A DNA stretch of 64,000 nucleotides from Thermoplasmata archaeon (lineage in GTDB: Archaea; Thermoplasmatota; Thermoplasmata; Lutacidiplasmatales; UBA184). Each line of letters starts with the position of its first letter. Position 1 is the first letter of the stretch. The notes beneath the pieces are model-generated. The model saw only the letters and a program-made list of their open reading frames with translations, had not been told where the DNA came from and did no database searches. Location of the stretch: contig JAKAWX010000003.1 in assembly GCA_021816865.1 (NCBI GenBank), positions 98,681 through 162,680 on the forward strand, in the 5' to 3' direction. Positions 1 through 9,985 of this stretch are shown piece after piece. A program made the translations under genes and the position numbers.

Positions 1-2
1 GG

Positions 3-770
3 CGTAGCCTCGAAGGCCGGGTCGCCACGCTCGGCCGGGGCGGCTCCGACTACGCGGCCGCCGGCATCGGCGCGATCCTCGGCGCCTCGCGCGTGGAGCT
101 CGTCAAGCGCCACGTCGCGGTGCTCTCGGCCGACCCGTCCGAGGTCCCCGACGCGCGCCCGATCCCCGAGCTCTCGTACGAGGAGGCGGAGGAGCTCGCC
201 CAGTTCGGCGCGCGGGTCCTCCACCCGCTCACGATCGAGCCCGCGCGGGCCCAGGGTGTCCTGCTGCGCGTGCGCTCGCTCGACGACCCTTCGGTCGTCA
301 CGACGATCTCGCCGGCCCGCCCGGGTCGTCGCAACCGGGCGCTCACGATGCTGGGGCCGCTTCGCCTGTTGCGCCTGAGGGTCCCCGGCGGCCGCCAGCG
401 GCCCGGGATCGTCGCCGAGGTCTCGCACCGCCTCGCCGACGCCGGCGTGAACCTGGTCCAGCTCTACACCTCGTCCGCGCTCCTCTGCCTCGTCCTCGAA
501 CCGCCGCAGGTCGTCGCCGCGATCCGCGCCCTGGCCCCCGTGACGCGGGAGGCCGCGGCGATGGTCGAGGGGCCGCACGCGGTCACCCTCGTGATCGCGA
601 TCGGTGACGGGATCCTCGACGACCTGGACCGGCTTCCCTCGGCCGCCGTGAAGGGCGCCGAGGGGTTCAGCGCCACGCCGCGGGCCCTCTCGGTGGCCGT
701 GCCCGAGGGCCGCGGTCCCGAGGTCCTCCGGGAGCTGCACCGCGCCCTCGTCTCGGAGGCGCCGCCTTGA
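3..770 (+). CDS. lysC: Aspartate kinase, C-terminal part (5' truncated by window edge), with ACT domains
   Basis: Frame is open from position 3: RSLEGRVATLGRGGSDYAAAGIGAILGASRVELVK...; typical aspartokinase 'TLGRGGSD' motif followed by ACT-like region. Confidence 0.85.
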   Translation, partial: RSLEGRVATLGRGGSDYAAAGIGAILGASRVELVKRHVAVLSADPSEVPDARPIPELSYEEAEELAQFGARVLHPLTIEPARAQGVLLRVRSLDDPSVVTTISPARPGRRNRALTMLGPLRLLRLRVPGGRQRPGIVAEVSHRLADAGVNLVQLYTSSALLCLVLEPPQVVAAIRALAPVTREAAAMVEGPHAVTLVIAIGDGILDDLDRLPSAAVKGAEGFSATPRALSVAVPEGRGPEVLRELHRALVSEAPP

Positions 771-1960
771 GCGATCCCTGGCCGGCGTTCGTCGCGCGCG
801 CCGTCGCGGCCGAGACCGCCGGGTACTTCGAGCGGAGCGCGACGCACGACGCGACCGGTGGCCTCGCGGTCGCGTTCACGCGCGCGGAGGAGATCCGGAC
901 GCTCGGCCCGCGAACGGACCTTGAGGAGCTCTCGCGAGCCACCGAGCGGTTCCTCGGCGGCGGTCGGGGCCGGGCGGTCCTCGGCTACGCCGGGTTCGAG
1001 GCGTTCGGCCTCTTCGAGCCGGCCCTCCGCCGGGTCCCGGGCGGATCGCCGTTCCCTCTCGGCGAGTTCGCGTTCGTCTCCGGCACGACCGTCGGCCGGC
1101 CGCGACGTTCGCGCCCGACACCGCACCCATCCCCGATCGCGATGCGTCCGCTCGAGGACTCGATGCCGCGCCGCCGTTTCGAGGCGAGCGTGCGCCGGCT
1201 CCAGCGAGAGATCCGCGACGGCGAGGCGTACCAGGTCGTCCTCGCCCACCGACGCTCGTGGGCGCGGCCGAACGACCTCCTCGAGCGGGCCGCCCGGCTG
1301 CGCGCGAGCGAGCGGTACGCGTTCTTCTTCTATCTGCGCTTCGGCGACCGCGAGATCGTCGGCGTCTCCCCCGAGTCGGTCGTCGAGGTCGACGGCCCGC
1401 GGGCCGTCATCAACCCGATCGCGGGGACCGTGCCCCTCGGCGCGGGCGCGCGGGGTCGGTTGCCGCTCGAGGTCGACCCGAAGGAGCTCGCCGAGCACCG
1501 GATGCTCGTCGACCTCGCTCGCAACGACCTCGGGCGGATCGCGCGGCCGCGCACGGTCCGACTGCTCTCCCGGGAGCGTCGGGTCCGCTACGCGCGGCTC
1601 GATCACCTCGTGAGCCGCGTCGCGGCCGACCTCGAGCCGAGCGTCGGGCCGTGGGACGCGCTCGCCGCGACGTTCCCCGCGGGGACGGTGAGCGGCGCCC
1701 CCAAGATCCGGGCGACCGAGCTGCTCGAGCGCGAGGAAGGGACGTGGCGGGGCCCGTACGCGGGAGCGGTCGGGCTTCTGCGCCCCGGAGGCCGGGCCGA
1801 TTGGGCCCTCGCCATTCGTACCGGGTTCGCGGTCGGTCCCCGGCTCTACACTGCGGCGGGCGCGGGGATCGTCTACCGCTCGGAGCCGCGGCGCGAGTTC
1901 GCCGAGACGCTCACGAAGCTCGCGCACGTCGAGGAATCCCTCGCGGGGGGCCTCCCGTGA
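767..1960 (+). CDS. trpE: Anthranilate synthase component I
   Basis: Chorismate-binding motifs (PIAGT, ELAEHRMLVDLARNDLGR, FPAGTVSGAPK); overlaps upstream stop; followed by trpG. Confidence 0.93.
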   Translation: MSDPWPAFVARAVAAETAGYFERSATHDATGGLAVAFTRAEEIRTLGPRTDLEELSRATERFLGGGRGRAVLGYAGFEAFGLFEPALRRVPGGSPFPLGEFAFVSGTTVGRPRRSRPTPHPSPIAMRPLEDSMPRRRFEASVRRLQREIRDGEAYQVVLAHRRSWARPNDLLERAARLRASERYAFFFYLRFGDREIVGVSPESVVEVDGPRAVINPIAGTVPLGAGARGRLPLEVDPKELAEHRMLVDLARNDLGRIARPRTVRLLSRERRVRYARLDHLVSRVAADLEPSVGPWDALAATFPAGTVSGAPKIRATELLEREEGTWRGPYAGAVGLLRPGGRADWALAIRTGFAVGPRLYTAAGAGIVYRSEPRREFAETLTKLAHVEESLAGGLP

Positions 1961-2538
1961 AGGTCCTGCTGGTCGACCACGAAGACTCGTTCGTGCACAA
2001 CATCGAGCAGGGGCTCGCGGCCCACGGCGCGCGGGTCGAGTGCCTTCGCGCGACGGTGCCGCTGCGCGATGCCGTGCGCGTCGACCCGGACGCGATCGTC
2101 CTCTCCCCTGGGCCGGGCCACCCGGGGGACCGGCGCATCACGGGCCTCGCGCGCACCCTGCTCGACCGGTGGGACCGCGAGCGGCCGTTCCTCGGCGTCT
2201 GCCTCGGGCACCAGCTGATCGGCGAACACTATGGGGCGACGGTCGGTCGCGCGCCCGCCCCGGTGCATGGGGAGCTCTCCGAGCTCGTGCACGACGGCCG
2301 GGGGATCTTCGCCGGGCTCCCGTCGCCGCTCTCCGCGGCCCGCTACCACTCGCTGGTCGTGCGGCCCTCCACGGTCCCGGCCGCCCTCGAGGTCTCGGCC
2401 CGCGGGACGGACGGCCTGATCATGGGCCTCCGGCACCGCCACCGCCCCGTCGAGTCCGTCCAGTTCCACCCGGAATCGTACCTGACGCGCCACGGCCCGA
2501 GGATGCTCGCGAACTTCCTCGAGGAGGCTCGCCGATGA
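1957..2538 (+). CDS. trpG: Anthranilate synthase component II (glutamine amidotransferase)
   Basis: GTG start overlapping trpE stop; MKVLLVDHEDSFVHNIEQ..., LSPGPGHP, GVCLGHQ, VQFHPES motifs. Confidence 0.95.
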   Translation: MKVLLVDHEDSFVHNIEQGLAAHGARVECLRATVPLRDAVRVDPDAIVLSPGPGHPGDRRITGLARTLLDRWDRERPFLGVCLGHQLIGEHYGATVGRAPAPVHGELSELVHDGRGIFAGLPSPLSAARYHSLVVRPSTVPAALEVSARGTDGLIMGLRHRHRPVESVQFHPESYLTRHGPRMLANFLEEARR

Positions 2539-3569
2539 CCGTCGGCCCGCTCGCCCGCGTCCTCGAGGCCCGGCCGCTCCGGCCCGCGGAGGCGGCCTCC
2601 CTCTTCGACGCGCTCCTCGACCCGGGCGCGACGGACGCGGACCGCGCCGCCCTGCTCGTCGGCCTCGCCGCTCGCCCGCGCACCCCCGCGGAGCTCGCCG
2701 CGTTCGCCCGCGAGATGCGACGGCGCGCCCGGAAGTTCCCCGTCCCGCCGGCCGACGGCGCGGTCGACCTCTGCGGGTCCGGAGGGGCGCGACGCCCGTC
2801 GTTCAACGTCTCGACCGTCAGCGCCTTCGTGGTCGCGGCCGCCGGGACCCCGGTCGTCAAGCACGGTAACCGCAGCGCGAGCGGGCGGTGCGGCTCGAGC
2901 GACCTCCTCGAGGCGCTCGGGCTGCCCGTGACACACTCGGTCGAGTTCGCCCGCGCCTCCTACCGTCGCCACCGCATCGCGTTCCTCCACGCCCCGCTCT
3001 TCCACCCCGCCGCCCACGCGGTCGCACCGGTCCGCAAGCGTCTCGGGATCCCGACGATCTTCAACCGGCTCGGGCCCCTCTCGAACCCGGCGCGCGTTCC
3101 CTACCAGGTCGTGGGCGTCCCCGACCGGGCCTCGGCAGAGGACGTCACGTCGGCCCTCGAGCGGCTCGGCGTGCGTCGGGCGCTCTCGATGGCGTCGGCC
3201 GAAGGATGCGACGAGTTCTCGCCCCGTGCGCTCACGACCGCCGTCGTGCGAGGCGCCGGACGCCGACGCCTCGTCCGCGTGGACCCCCGCCGCCACCTTC
3301 AACCGAGCGAGCGTCGGGGCTCGTGGGACGCGCTCGACCCGCCCGCTGCCGCCGACGAGGCGGAGCGGATCCTCGCCGGGGGCGACGGCGCCCGCCGCGG
3401 CTCGGTCCTGCTCACGAGCGCCGCGGCGCTCTGGGTCGCGGACCGGGTCCCGACGCTCTCGGCCGGGGTCGATTGGGCCCGCGAAGCGCTCGACGGGGGT
3501 CGAGCGGAAGAGCTCCTTCGCTCGCTGCGCGACCTCGCCCGCGGATTCGGGCGCCCGGGAGGCGCGTGA
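2535..3569 (+). CDS. trpD: Anthranilate phosphoribosyltransferase
   Basis: DLCGSGG...FNVSTVSAFVVAAAGTPVVKHGNRSASGRCGSSDLLEALG. Confidence 0.95.
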   Translation: MTVGPLARVLEARPLRPAEAASLFDALLDPGATDADRAALLVGLAARPRTPAELAAFAREMRRRARKFPVPPADGAVDLCGSGGARRPSFNVSTVSAFVVAAAGTPVVKHGNRSASGRCGSSDLLEALGLPVTHSVEFARASYRRHRIAFLHAPLFHPAAHAVAPVRKRLGIPTIFNRLGPLSNPARVPYQVVGVPDRASAEDVTSALERLGVRRALSMASAEGCDEFSPRALTTAVVRGAGRRRLVRVDPRRHLQPSERRGSWDALDPPAAADEAERILAGGDGARRGSVLLTSAAALWVADRVPTLSAGVDWAREALDGGRAEELLRSLRDLARGFGRPGGA

Positions 3570-3571
3570 CG

Positions 3572-4378
3572 ATGGGGTTCATCGAGGAGGTCGTGCGCGC
3601 CGTGCGCGAGGAGGTCGCGCGCCCCACCTACCTCGCGCAGCTGCCCGCGGTCCCGCCCGCCGCCCGGCCGAGCCTTCGCGCCGCGGTCGAGCGCGACGCG
3701 GCCCGCGGCGCGGTGCTCGTGGAGTACAAGCGGGTCTCGCCCGGTCGGACCGACCCGCGGCTTCCCTCGCGTTCGGTCCCTGAGTTCGTCGAATCGATGC
3801 GAGGGGCGGGTGTCACGGGGTACTCCTGCCTCGCGACCCGCTCGCGCTTCGACGGCTCGCCGGCCGACGTGGCGGCGCTGGCCCGGTCCTCCGGTCGGCC
3901 GCTCCTCTTCAAGGACTTCGTCGTCGACCCGCGGCAGGTCGAGGCGGCCCGGCGCGCCGGCGCGAGCGCGGTCCTCCTGATCGCGCGCCTCGCCCGCGAG
4001 GGCCATCTCGATCGCTCCCTCGCGGAGCTTTCGCGCGCCGCCCACGACGCCGGTCTCGAAGTACTGCTCGAGTTCCACGGGAAGGCAGAATTAAGTGAGG
4101 CGGCGGGCGTGGCCGCCGAGATGTACGGAGTGAACGTGCGCGACCTCGACACCCTGCGGCTCGAGCGCGAGACCGCGGAGACGACGATCGCCGCGGCGCG
4201 GGACCGGGGCTTCCGGCCGCTCCTCGGCCTGAGCGGCGTCGAGGGACCCGAGGACGCCGGCCGGTTCTGGCGGGCGGGGGTCGACGGGATCCTCGTCGGC
4301 ACCGCGGTGGCGAGAGCGCCGGATCCCGGGGCCTTCCTCGACACGCTGCGAGCGACCCGTTCCGGAGGCCCCCGGTGA
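3572..4378 (+). CDS. trpC: Indole-3-glycerol phosphate synthase
   Basis: VEYKRVSPG, LFKDFVVDPRQV, GVNVRDLDTL, GLSGVEGPEDA motifs; operon context. Confidence 0.93.
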   Translation: MGFIEEVVRAVREEVARPTYLAQLPAVPPAARPSLRAAVERDAARGAVLVEYKRVSPGRTDPRLPSRSVPEFVESMRGAGVTGYSCLATRSRFDGSPADVAALARSSGRPLLFKDFVVDPRQVEAARRAGASAVLLIARLAREGHLDRSLAELSRAAHDAGLEVLLEFHGKAELSEAAGVAAEMYGVNVRDLDTLRLERETAETTIAAARDRGFRPLLGLSGVEGPEDAGRFWRAGVDGILVGTAVARAPDPGAFLDTLRATRSGGPR

Positions 4379-5022
4379 AGACGTTCGTCAAGTTCTGCGG
4401 TCTCTCCGAGCCGGCACACGTGGCGCTCGCCCCGGCGGGCGGAGCCGCGGGGTTCGTGATCGAGGTCCCGGGCTCTCCCCGCTCCGTCTCCTGCGAGCGG
4501 GCCGCCGAGCTCATCGGTCACCTCCCCTCGGAGGCGGAGGCGTGGGCGGTCGTCGTCCGGCCGACGCCCGAGCTCGTCCGCCGGCTCTTCGAGGAGGTCG
4601 GGGTCGACCGGATCCAGGTTTACGGCGAGGTCCCCGCCGGCCTCGATTTCCTCGAGATCCACCACCTGGTACCGTCGGTCCCGATACCGCCCTCCGCGGG
4701 CGAATCCCCGCCGCCGGCGATCCCGCCCGCCGAGGACTACCCTCGGATCCATCTCGACGCCGCGGGCCAGCCGCTCCCCGGGGGCAGCGGCGTGCGCCCC
4801 GACTGGGAGGTCTGCGCGCGGATCGTCGACGCGCATCCCGGCCGCAAGTTCGTTCTCGCCGGCGGGCTCACGCCGGAATCGGTGGGCGACGCGCTCGCGA
4901 CCGTCCGTCCGTGGGGTGTCGATGTCTCCTCCGGTATCGAAAGCGCCCCCGGCGTGAAGGACCCCGAGAAGATGCGCGCGTTCGTCCGCGCGGTCGAGGA
5001 GTTCGAGCACGGCCATGCCTAG
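4375..5022 (+). CDS. trpF: Phosphoribosylanthranilate isomerase
   Basis: [10 protein letters not shown]-terminus, [34 protein letters not shown]-terminus. Confidence 0.92.
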   Translation: MKTFVKFCGLSEPAHVALAPAGGAAGFVIEVPGSPRSVSCERAAELIGHLPSEAEAWAVVVRPTPELVRRLFEEVGVDRIQVYGEVPAGLDFLEIHHLVPSVPIPPSAGESPPPAIPPAEDYPRIHLDAAGQPLPGGSGVRPDWEVCARIVDAHPGRKFVLAGGLTPESVGDALATVRPWGVDVSSGIESAPGVKDPEKMRAFVRAVEEFEHGHA

Positions 5023-6175
5023 ACGCTACGGCCCGTACGGGGGAGCGTTCGTTCCCGAGACGCTCGTGCCCGCGCTCGACGAGCTCGAGCGGACGTGGCG
5101 CACGGCGCGCCGGGACCCTGGTTTCCGCCGCGAGCTCCGACGGCTCTCCGAGACGCTCGGCGGACGGCCCACGCCCCTCTACTTCGCCCGGAACCTCACC
5201 CGGCGGGGGCGCGGCGCCGAGATCTGGCTGAAGCGCGAGGACCTCCTCCACACCGGGGCCCACAAGTTCAACAACGCCCTGGGCCAGGGCCTGCTCGCCC
5301 GCCGGATGGGCAAGCCCCGCCTCATCGCGGAGACCGGGGCCGGCCAGCACGGGGTGGCGACGGCGATGATCGGCGCGGCGCTCGGGCTCACGACCGAGGT
5401 CTACATGGGCGAGGTCGACATGGAACGACAGAAGCCGAACGTCGAGCGAATGCGATTGCTCGGCGCGACGGTCGTTCCGGTCCGCACCGGGAGCCGGACG
5501 CTCAAGGACGCGATCAACGCCGCGCTGCGCGACTGGATCGCGAACGTCCGGACGACGCACTACCTCCTCGGCTCGGCGGTGGGCCCGTTCCCTTTCCCGG
5601 CGATCGTCGCCGACTTCCAGAGCGTGATCGGCCGCGAGATCCGGTGGCAGTCGGTCCGCGCCTTCGGGCGGCTCCCCGACCTCGCGGTCGCGTGCGTCGG
5701 CGGCGGCTCAAACGCGATCGGGACCTTCCGTCCGCTGCTTCGCACGTCCGTCGAGCTCCTCGGCGTGGAGGCGGGGGGACGGCCGGGATCGGTGGGCGCG
5801 GCGTCGCTCTCCCGAGGCCGTCCGGGCGTCCTGCACGGAACGTACTCCTACCTCCTCCAGGACGAGGAGGGCCAGGTCCGAGAGACCGAGAGCGTCTCGG
5901 CCGGCCTCGATTATGCGGGCGTCGGTCCGGAGCACGCGTTCCTGCACGACTCGGGGCGAGCGCGCTACGTCGCGGTCCACGACCGCGACGCGCTCGCCGC
6001 GTTCCACTGGGTCGCGGAGGACGAGGGGATCCTCCCCGCGCTCGAGCCGTCCCACGCCGTCTATGCGGCGGTCCGGGAGGCCCGCCGGCGGCCGAAGGGA
6101 CAGCACATCGTCGTCACGCTCTCGGGACGGGGCGACAAGGATCTCGGGGTGGTGACCGCGCATGCGGCTCGATAG
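5015..6175 (+). CDS. trpB: Tryptophan synthase beta chain (TrpB1 type)
   Basis: [61 protein letters not shown]. Confidence 0.97.
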   Translation: MPRRYGPYGGAFVPETLVPALDELERTWRTARRDPGFRRELRRLSETLGGRPTPLYFARNLTRRGRGAEIWLKREDLLHTGAHKFNNALGQGLLARRMGKPRLIAETGAGQHGVATAMIGAALGLTTEVYMGEVDMERQKPNVERMRLLGATVVPVRTGSRTLKDAINAALRDWIANVRTTHYLLGSAVGPFPFPAIVADFQSVIGREIRWQSVRAFGRLPDLAVACVGGGSNAIGTFRPLLRTSVELLGVEAGGRPGSVGAASLSRGRPGVLHGTYSYLLQDEEGQVRETESVSAGLDYAGVGPEHAFLHDSGRARYVAVHDRDALAAFHWVAEDEGILPALEPSHAVYAAVREARRRPKGQHIVVTLSGRGDKDLGVVTAHAAR

Positions 6176-6944
6176 CGCGCTGCGCGACGCCCGGGAGCGG
6201 GGCGACCCGATCGTCGTTCCGTACCTGGTCGTAGACCGGGCCCGACACGCGGGGCTTTCCGCGACCGTGCGGGCCCTTCGCGGGGCCGGCGCGACGGCGC
6301 TCGAGCTCGGCTTCCCGTTCTCCGACCCGATCGCCGACGGGCCGGTCCTCGAGGCCGCGTCCGACCGGGCGCTCCGGGGAGGCACTCGATGGGAGGACCT
6401 GAGGGCGGCCGCGCGCGCGGCGACCGCCCACCTCCCGAGCGCGGCGATGACGTACGCGAACCCGGTCCTTCGCCGCGGCCGGGAGCGCGCGCTCGCCGAG
6501 CTCGCGTCGGACGGTCTCTCCGGCCTGATCGTCCCCGACCTCTCGCTCGAGGAGGCGGCGCCGTGGCGACGGGCCTCGGACCGCGCCGGGATCTCCCTCG
6601 TCCTGATGGCGGCCCCCGGCGGTTCGGCGGAGCGCGTCCGCTCGATCGCGACGGTCTCCCGCGGTTTCCTCTACGTCGTCTCCCGCTACGGAACGACGGG
6701 CCGCTCGGGAACGGGCTCGGCCGTCAACCTGGCCCCGATCGTCCGGGCCGCCCGCCGGGCCGCCCCCGACCTCCCCGTGCTCGTCGGCTTCGGTATCCGC
6801 GACCGCCGGACCGCCGAGCGGGCGCTCGACTTCGGCGCCGACGGCGTCGTGGTCGGAAGCGCGCTCGAGGAGGCGATCGCCCGGGACCCCGACCCGGAGT
6901 CGGTCGGGAAGTGGTTCGCTGGGCTCGTGCCCCGTCCGCGCTAG
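6162..6944 (+). CDS. trpA: Tryptophan synthase alpha chain
   Basis: [41 protein letters not shown]; overlaps trpB. Confidence 0.95.
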   Translation: MRLDSALRDARERGDPIVVPYLVVDRARHAGLSATVRALRGAGATALELGFPFSDPIADGPVLEAASDRALRGGTRWEDLRAAARAATAHLPSAAMTYANPVLRRGRERALAELASDGLSGLIVPDLSLEEAAPWRRASDRAGISLVLMAAPGGSAERVRSIATVSRGFLYVVSRYGTTGRSGTGSAVNLAPIVRAARRAAPDLPVLVGFGIRDRRTAERALDFGADGVVVGSALEEAIARDPDPESVGKWFAGLVPRPR

Positions 6945-7009
6945 GGTCCGGGGGCGGGCCGCCGCGACGCCGGGCCCGGTCGGCTCCCTCCGCGCCCCAT
7001 CGGCGCGGG

Positions 7010-8215
7010 CTAGAGCACGGCGAGGACGCCGCAGGCGACCACCGACGCGAGGCTCGCCCAGTACGCGACCCGCCAGACGCCCGTCGAGGCGTGCGCCCCC
7101 ATGACCTCGAGGTCGGACGCGAGCAGGCCGACCGCGATCCCGGGTCCCGCGAGGACGAAGACGAGCAGGATCATCAGGACGAGGACGATACCGAGGAGGT
7201 GGGGGAAAAGGAACGGCACGACCACCGCGGGCGCGCTCTCGAGCGTGTACACCCAGAACGTCCGGCGACGCGAGATCCCCAGCGCTTCCGCGACGCCCCA
7301 CGCGCTCCCGAGCGAGATCACCACGAGCGCGAGGAACGCCGCGGCGACCAGGCCGATACCGAAGGCGTACGGCAAGAGGCGCCCGCCGACCGCCCCGAGC
7401 GCGTTCGTGAGCCCGTCGGTCGCGAAGAGGTCCGACCCCGCGGGCATCCCGGCCCCGAGGAGGAGGAACGCCACCATGAGAAGCTCGCTCGCGACCGCGC
7501 CGACGAGGGTCCCGACGCGTACGCTCCGCACGCTCACGTTCCCCCTCTCCGCGGTCGCGCTCGACTGGTAGAACAGCATGAACGGCATCACGACCGCCCC
7601 GGCGTTGGCCGCGACCAGGAAGACGAACGAGGGGGTCATCGGGAGCTCGATCGGGCTCGACGGGAGCGGGCCGCGCAGGAGGAGCGCCGAGCCGACCGCG
7701 AGGACGAACGCGATCGACACGCCGACCAGGATCCGCTCGACCCAGACGTACCGGCCCCGGGCGACGAGCCCCACATGGACGAGGAACGCCGTGGGGACCG
7801 AGATCAGGAGCGGGACGCCGAAGATCGATAGGCCGATGGCGATCCCCGCGTACTCGGCGACGTAACTCGCGACGTCCGCGACCGCCACCGGTAGCGCGAG
7901 CGCGAGGCTCGCGGAGCGCGACCTCGTGGCGCGGACGAGCTCGCCGATCCCCCGGCCGGTGACCGCCCCCACCCGCCCGGCGGCCTCCTGGACGAAGAAG
8001 AGCGGGACGACGAGCAGGAGGAGGAACCCGATGAGGTCGTACCGGTACGCGGCCCCCGATTCGAGGCTCGTGAGGATGCTCGCCGCGTCGACGTCCGCGA
8101 TCATCACGAGCCAGGCGGGGCCCCACGACTTGAGCCAGTGCTCAGACGGCCGATCGGCTCTCCCCTCCGGGCCGAAACGGTCGCCATCGGGAACCCTGCC
8201 CCGATCTAGGGTCAT
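7010..8215 (-). CDS. Nramp-family divalent cation transporter (divergent archaeal clade)
   Basis: Hydrophobic multi-TM; GPAWLVMIADVDAASILTSLESGA at TM1 and NAGAVVMPFMLFYQSSA at TM6 align with Nramp 'DPGN' and 'MPH' regions. Confidence 0.8.
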   Translation of the reverse strand: MTLDRGRVPDGDRFGPEGRADRPSEHWLKSWGPAWLVMIADVDAASILTSLESGAAYRYDLIGFLLLLVVPLFFVQEAAGRVGAVTGRGIGELVRATRSRSASLALALPVAVADVASYVAEYAGIAIGLSIFGVPLLISVPTAFLVHVGLVARGRYVWVERILVGVSIAFVLAVGSALLLRGPLPSSPIELPMTPSFVFLVAANAGAVVMPFMLFYQSSATAERGNVSVRSVRVGTLVGAVASELLMVAFLLLGAGMPAGSDLFATDGLTNALGAVGGRLLPYAFGIGLVAAAFLALVVISLGSAWGVAEALGISRRRTFWVYTLESAPAVVVPFLFPHLLGIVLVLMILLVFVLAGPGIAVGLLASDLEVMGAHASTGVWRVAYWASLASVVACGVLAVL

Positions 8216-8369
8216 CGCACCTCCCGGGGGCCCCGAGAGCCCCGCCGGCAGAACCGGCGCCCCGGGAACGGATAACGCGGAGGTTGGGGAGAATCCACTT
8301 CCGCCCGACCGGAGGTCCTCGGGCCGACGGGAGCCCGCCCGGCGCGACCGTCGGCGGTCTTCGGTTCGC

Positions 8370-9434
8370 CTACGGACGGATCCGCTCGAGCGAGAGGAAC
8401 CGCACCCCGGCGTCGGGGGCGACCGCCGCGACGACGAACTCCTTGCGGACCCCCTGGGCGACGCGCACGCCGCCCGCGACCTCGGGCCAGGCGCTCACAT
8501 GGTCGGCCGGCACCGCTTGAACGAGGTAGCGCGCGTGGGCGTTCGACGGGTTGCGGGGATAGGCGCGGAAGTGGGCCCCGTACTTGAACCCCGTCTTGAC
8601 GACGAGGCGGCGGCCGCGCAGGTCGCTGTATGCCGCGAGGCGCTCGAAAAAGCGCGGGTCGAGTCGCCGGGCCCGCCGCTCGAGCTGGGGCCGGGCGACC
8701 TTTCGTCCGCTGCGTGCGTCCCGAAGGACGAGCTGCCCGGTGTCGACGAGGTACGCGGCCTCGAGGAGGCTTAGCTCGAGCCGGTCGCCGACGCGGCTGC
8801 CGTAGGCGAGCTCGCGCCCGAGCTCGCCGACCGCCCCGGCCGCGTGCACCGTGACGCGGTCCTCGTAGAGCCATCCCTCGGTCGGCTCGGGCAGGGGTCG
8901 CGGGGCGAGCGCGCCCGTCGGGAGCGGGCGGCGGACCCGGTAGTACGTGAGGTCCGACTCCTCGTCGACCAGCCCGAGCAGGAGGACCTTCTTCGCCCCC
9001 TGGGCGCGGTCGGCGAGGTCGAAGAGCCGGGCGAGGTCGAACGGGACCCGCTCGCTGAGCGCCTCGACCCAGTAGCGGGACGGCGTCTTGTGGAGCGTTC
9101 CGCCCCGTGGGAGCACGGCGAAGGCGACCGGCGGCGGGCTCGCCCGGACGACGTAGCCGCGCTGGCGTAGGTCCCGGTAAACGAGGTAGCGGACCGGGAA
9201 CCCACGGTCGTGGCGGACCGCGGCCCGGAAGACCGTCGACCAGTCGACCGGGCGCCCCGAGGGGGACCCCACCTGGGCGCGGCCCATCTCCGAGAGGTAG
9301 ACCGCCTCGTACGGGTCGAGGCGAAGGCCCCCGCCCGGGGTCGGCGTGCCGAAGAACCCCTTCGCGTAGATCGCCGACGCTTCGGCGGGGTCGTCGACCC
9401 GCACGCTCGCGTCGCGGTCGAGGAGGCCGCTCAC
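8370..9434 (-). CDS. endA: tRNA-splicing endonuclease EndA (two-domain, ~354 aa)
   Basis: C-terminal catalytic domain VKTGFKYGAHFRAYPRNPSNAHARYLVQAV...VAQGVRKEFVVAAV with Tyr/His/Lys catalytic positions; GTG start overlaps pyrE stop. Confidence 0.9.
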   Translation of the reverse strand: MSGLLDRDASVRVDDPAEASAIYAKGFFGTPTPGGGLRLDPYEAVYLSEMGRAQVGSPSGRPVDWSTVFRAAVRHDRGFPVRYLVYRDLRQRGYVVRASPPPVAFAVLPRGGTLHKTPSRYWVEALSERVPFDLARLFDLADRAQGAKKVLLLGLVDEESDLTYYRVRRPLPTGALAPRPLPEPTEGWLYEDRVTVHAAGAVGELGRELAYGSRVGDRLELSLLEAAYLVDTGQLVLRDARSGRKVARPQLERRARRLDPRFFERLAAYSDLRGRRLVVKTGFKYGAHFRAYPRNPSNAHARYLVQAVPADHVSAWPEVAGGVRVAQGVRKEFVVAAVAPDAGVRFLSLERIRP

Positions 9435-9985
9435 CGGCGGGCGCCCCGCAGGTCCGAGAGGGTGACGAGCGGCTCGAGGCGGACGCCGACGGCCGCGAGA
9501 CGCTCGGCGGCGCCGAGCTCCCGGTCGACGACGACGAGCGCCCGGTCGACGCGTCCGCCGGCCGCGCGCACGATCTCGACCGACCGCACGCTGCTCCCGC
9601 CGGTGGTCGAGACGTCCTCGATCAGGAGGGTGGACGCGTCCTTGGGGATCTCCCCCTCGAACGCCTGGCGCGTCCCGTGCTCCTTCGCCGTCTTGCGCAG
9701 CACGACGTAGCGGTGGCCGGTGAGGAGCGCGGTCGCGACGACGAGCGGAACCGCGCCGAGCTCCATGCCCGCGAGCCGGTCGACCTCCCCGACGCGCGCG
9801 GCGAGCGCGCGGGCGAGGAGGGCGAGGCGATGGGGGTCGGTCCACGCCCGCTTGACGTCCACGTAGACGTCGCTCTTCGCGCCCGACGCGAGCGTGAAGT
9901 CGCCGAACCGCACCGCCTCGGCATCGAGCAGCGTCGCGACGACCTCGGAGCGGGCGGGACCCGGCGCCGGAGATGTTGCGTTCAC
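9431..9985 (-). CDS. pyrE: Orotate phosphoribosyltransferase
   Basis: FTLASGAKSDVYVDVKRA, VVLRKTAKEHGT, STLLIEDVSTTGGSS (PRPP loop); GTG start overlaps carS stop. Confidence 0.92.
   Translation of the reverse strand: MNATSPAPGPARSEVVATLLDAEAVRFGDFTLASGAKSDVYVDVKRAWTDPHRLALLARALAARVGEVDRLAGMELGAVPLVVATALLTGHRYVVLRKTAKEHGTRQAFEGEIPKDASTLLIEDVSTTGGSSVRSVEIVRAAGGRVDRALVVVDRELGAAERLAAVGVRLEPLVTLSDLRGARR

Noticed and set aside
464-1927. Long antisense ORF (487 aa) over lysC/trpE
   Set aside because: Shadow ORF: low-complexity Arg/Gly/Pro composition, opposite confidently assigned genes; typical of high-GC DNA.
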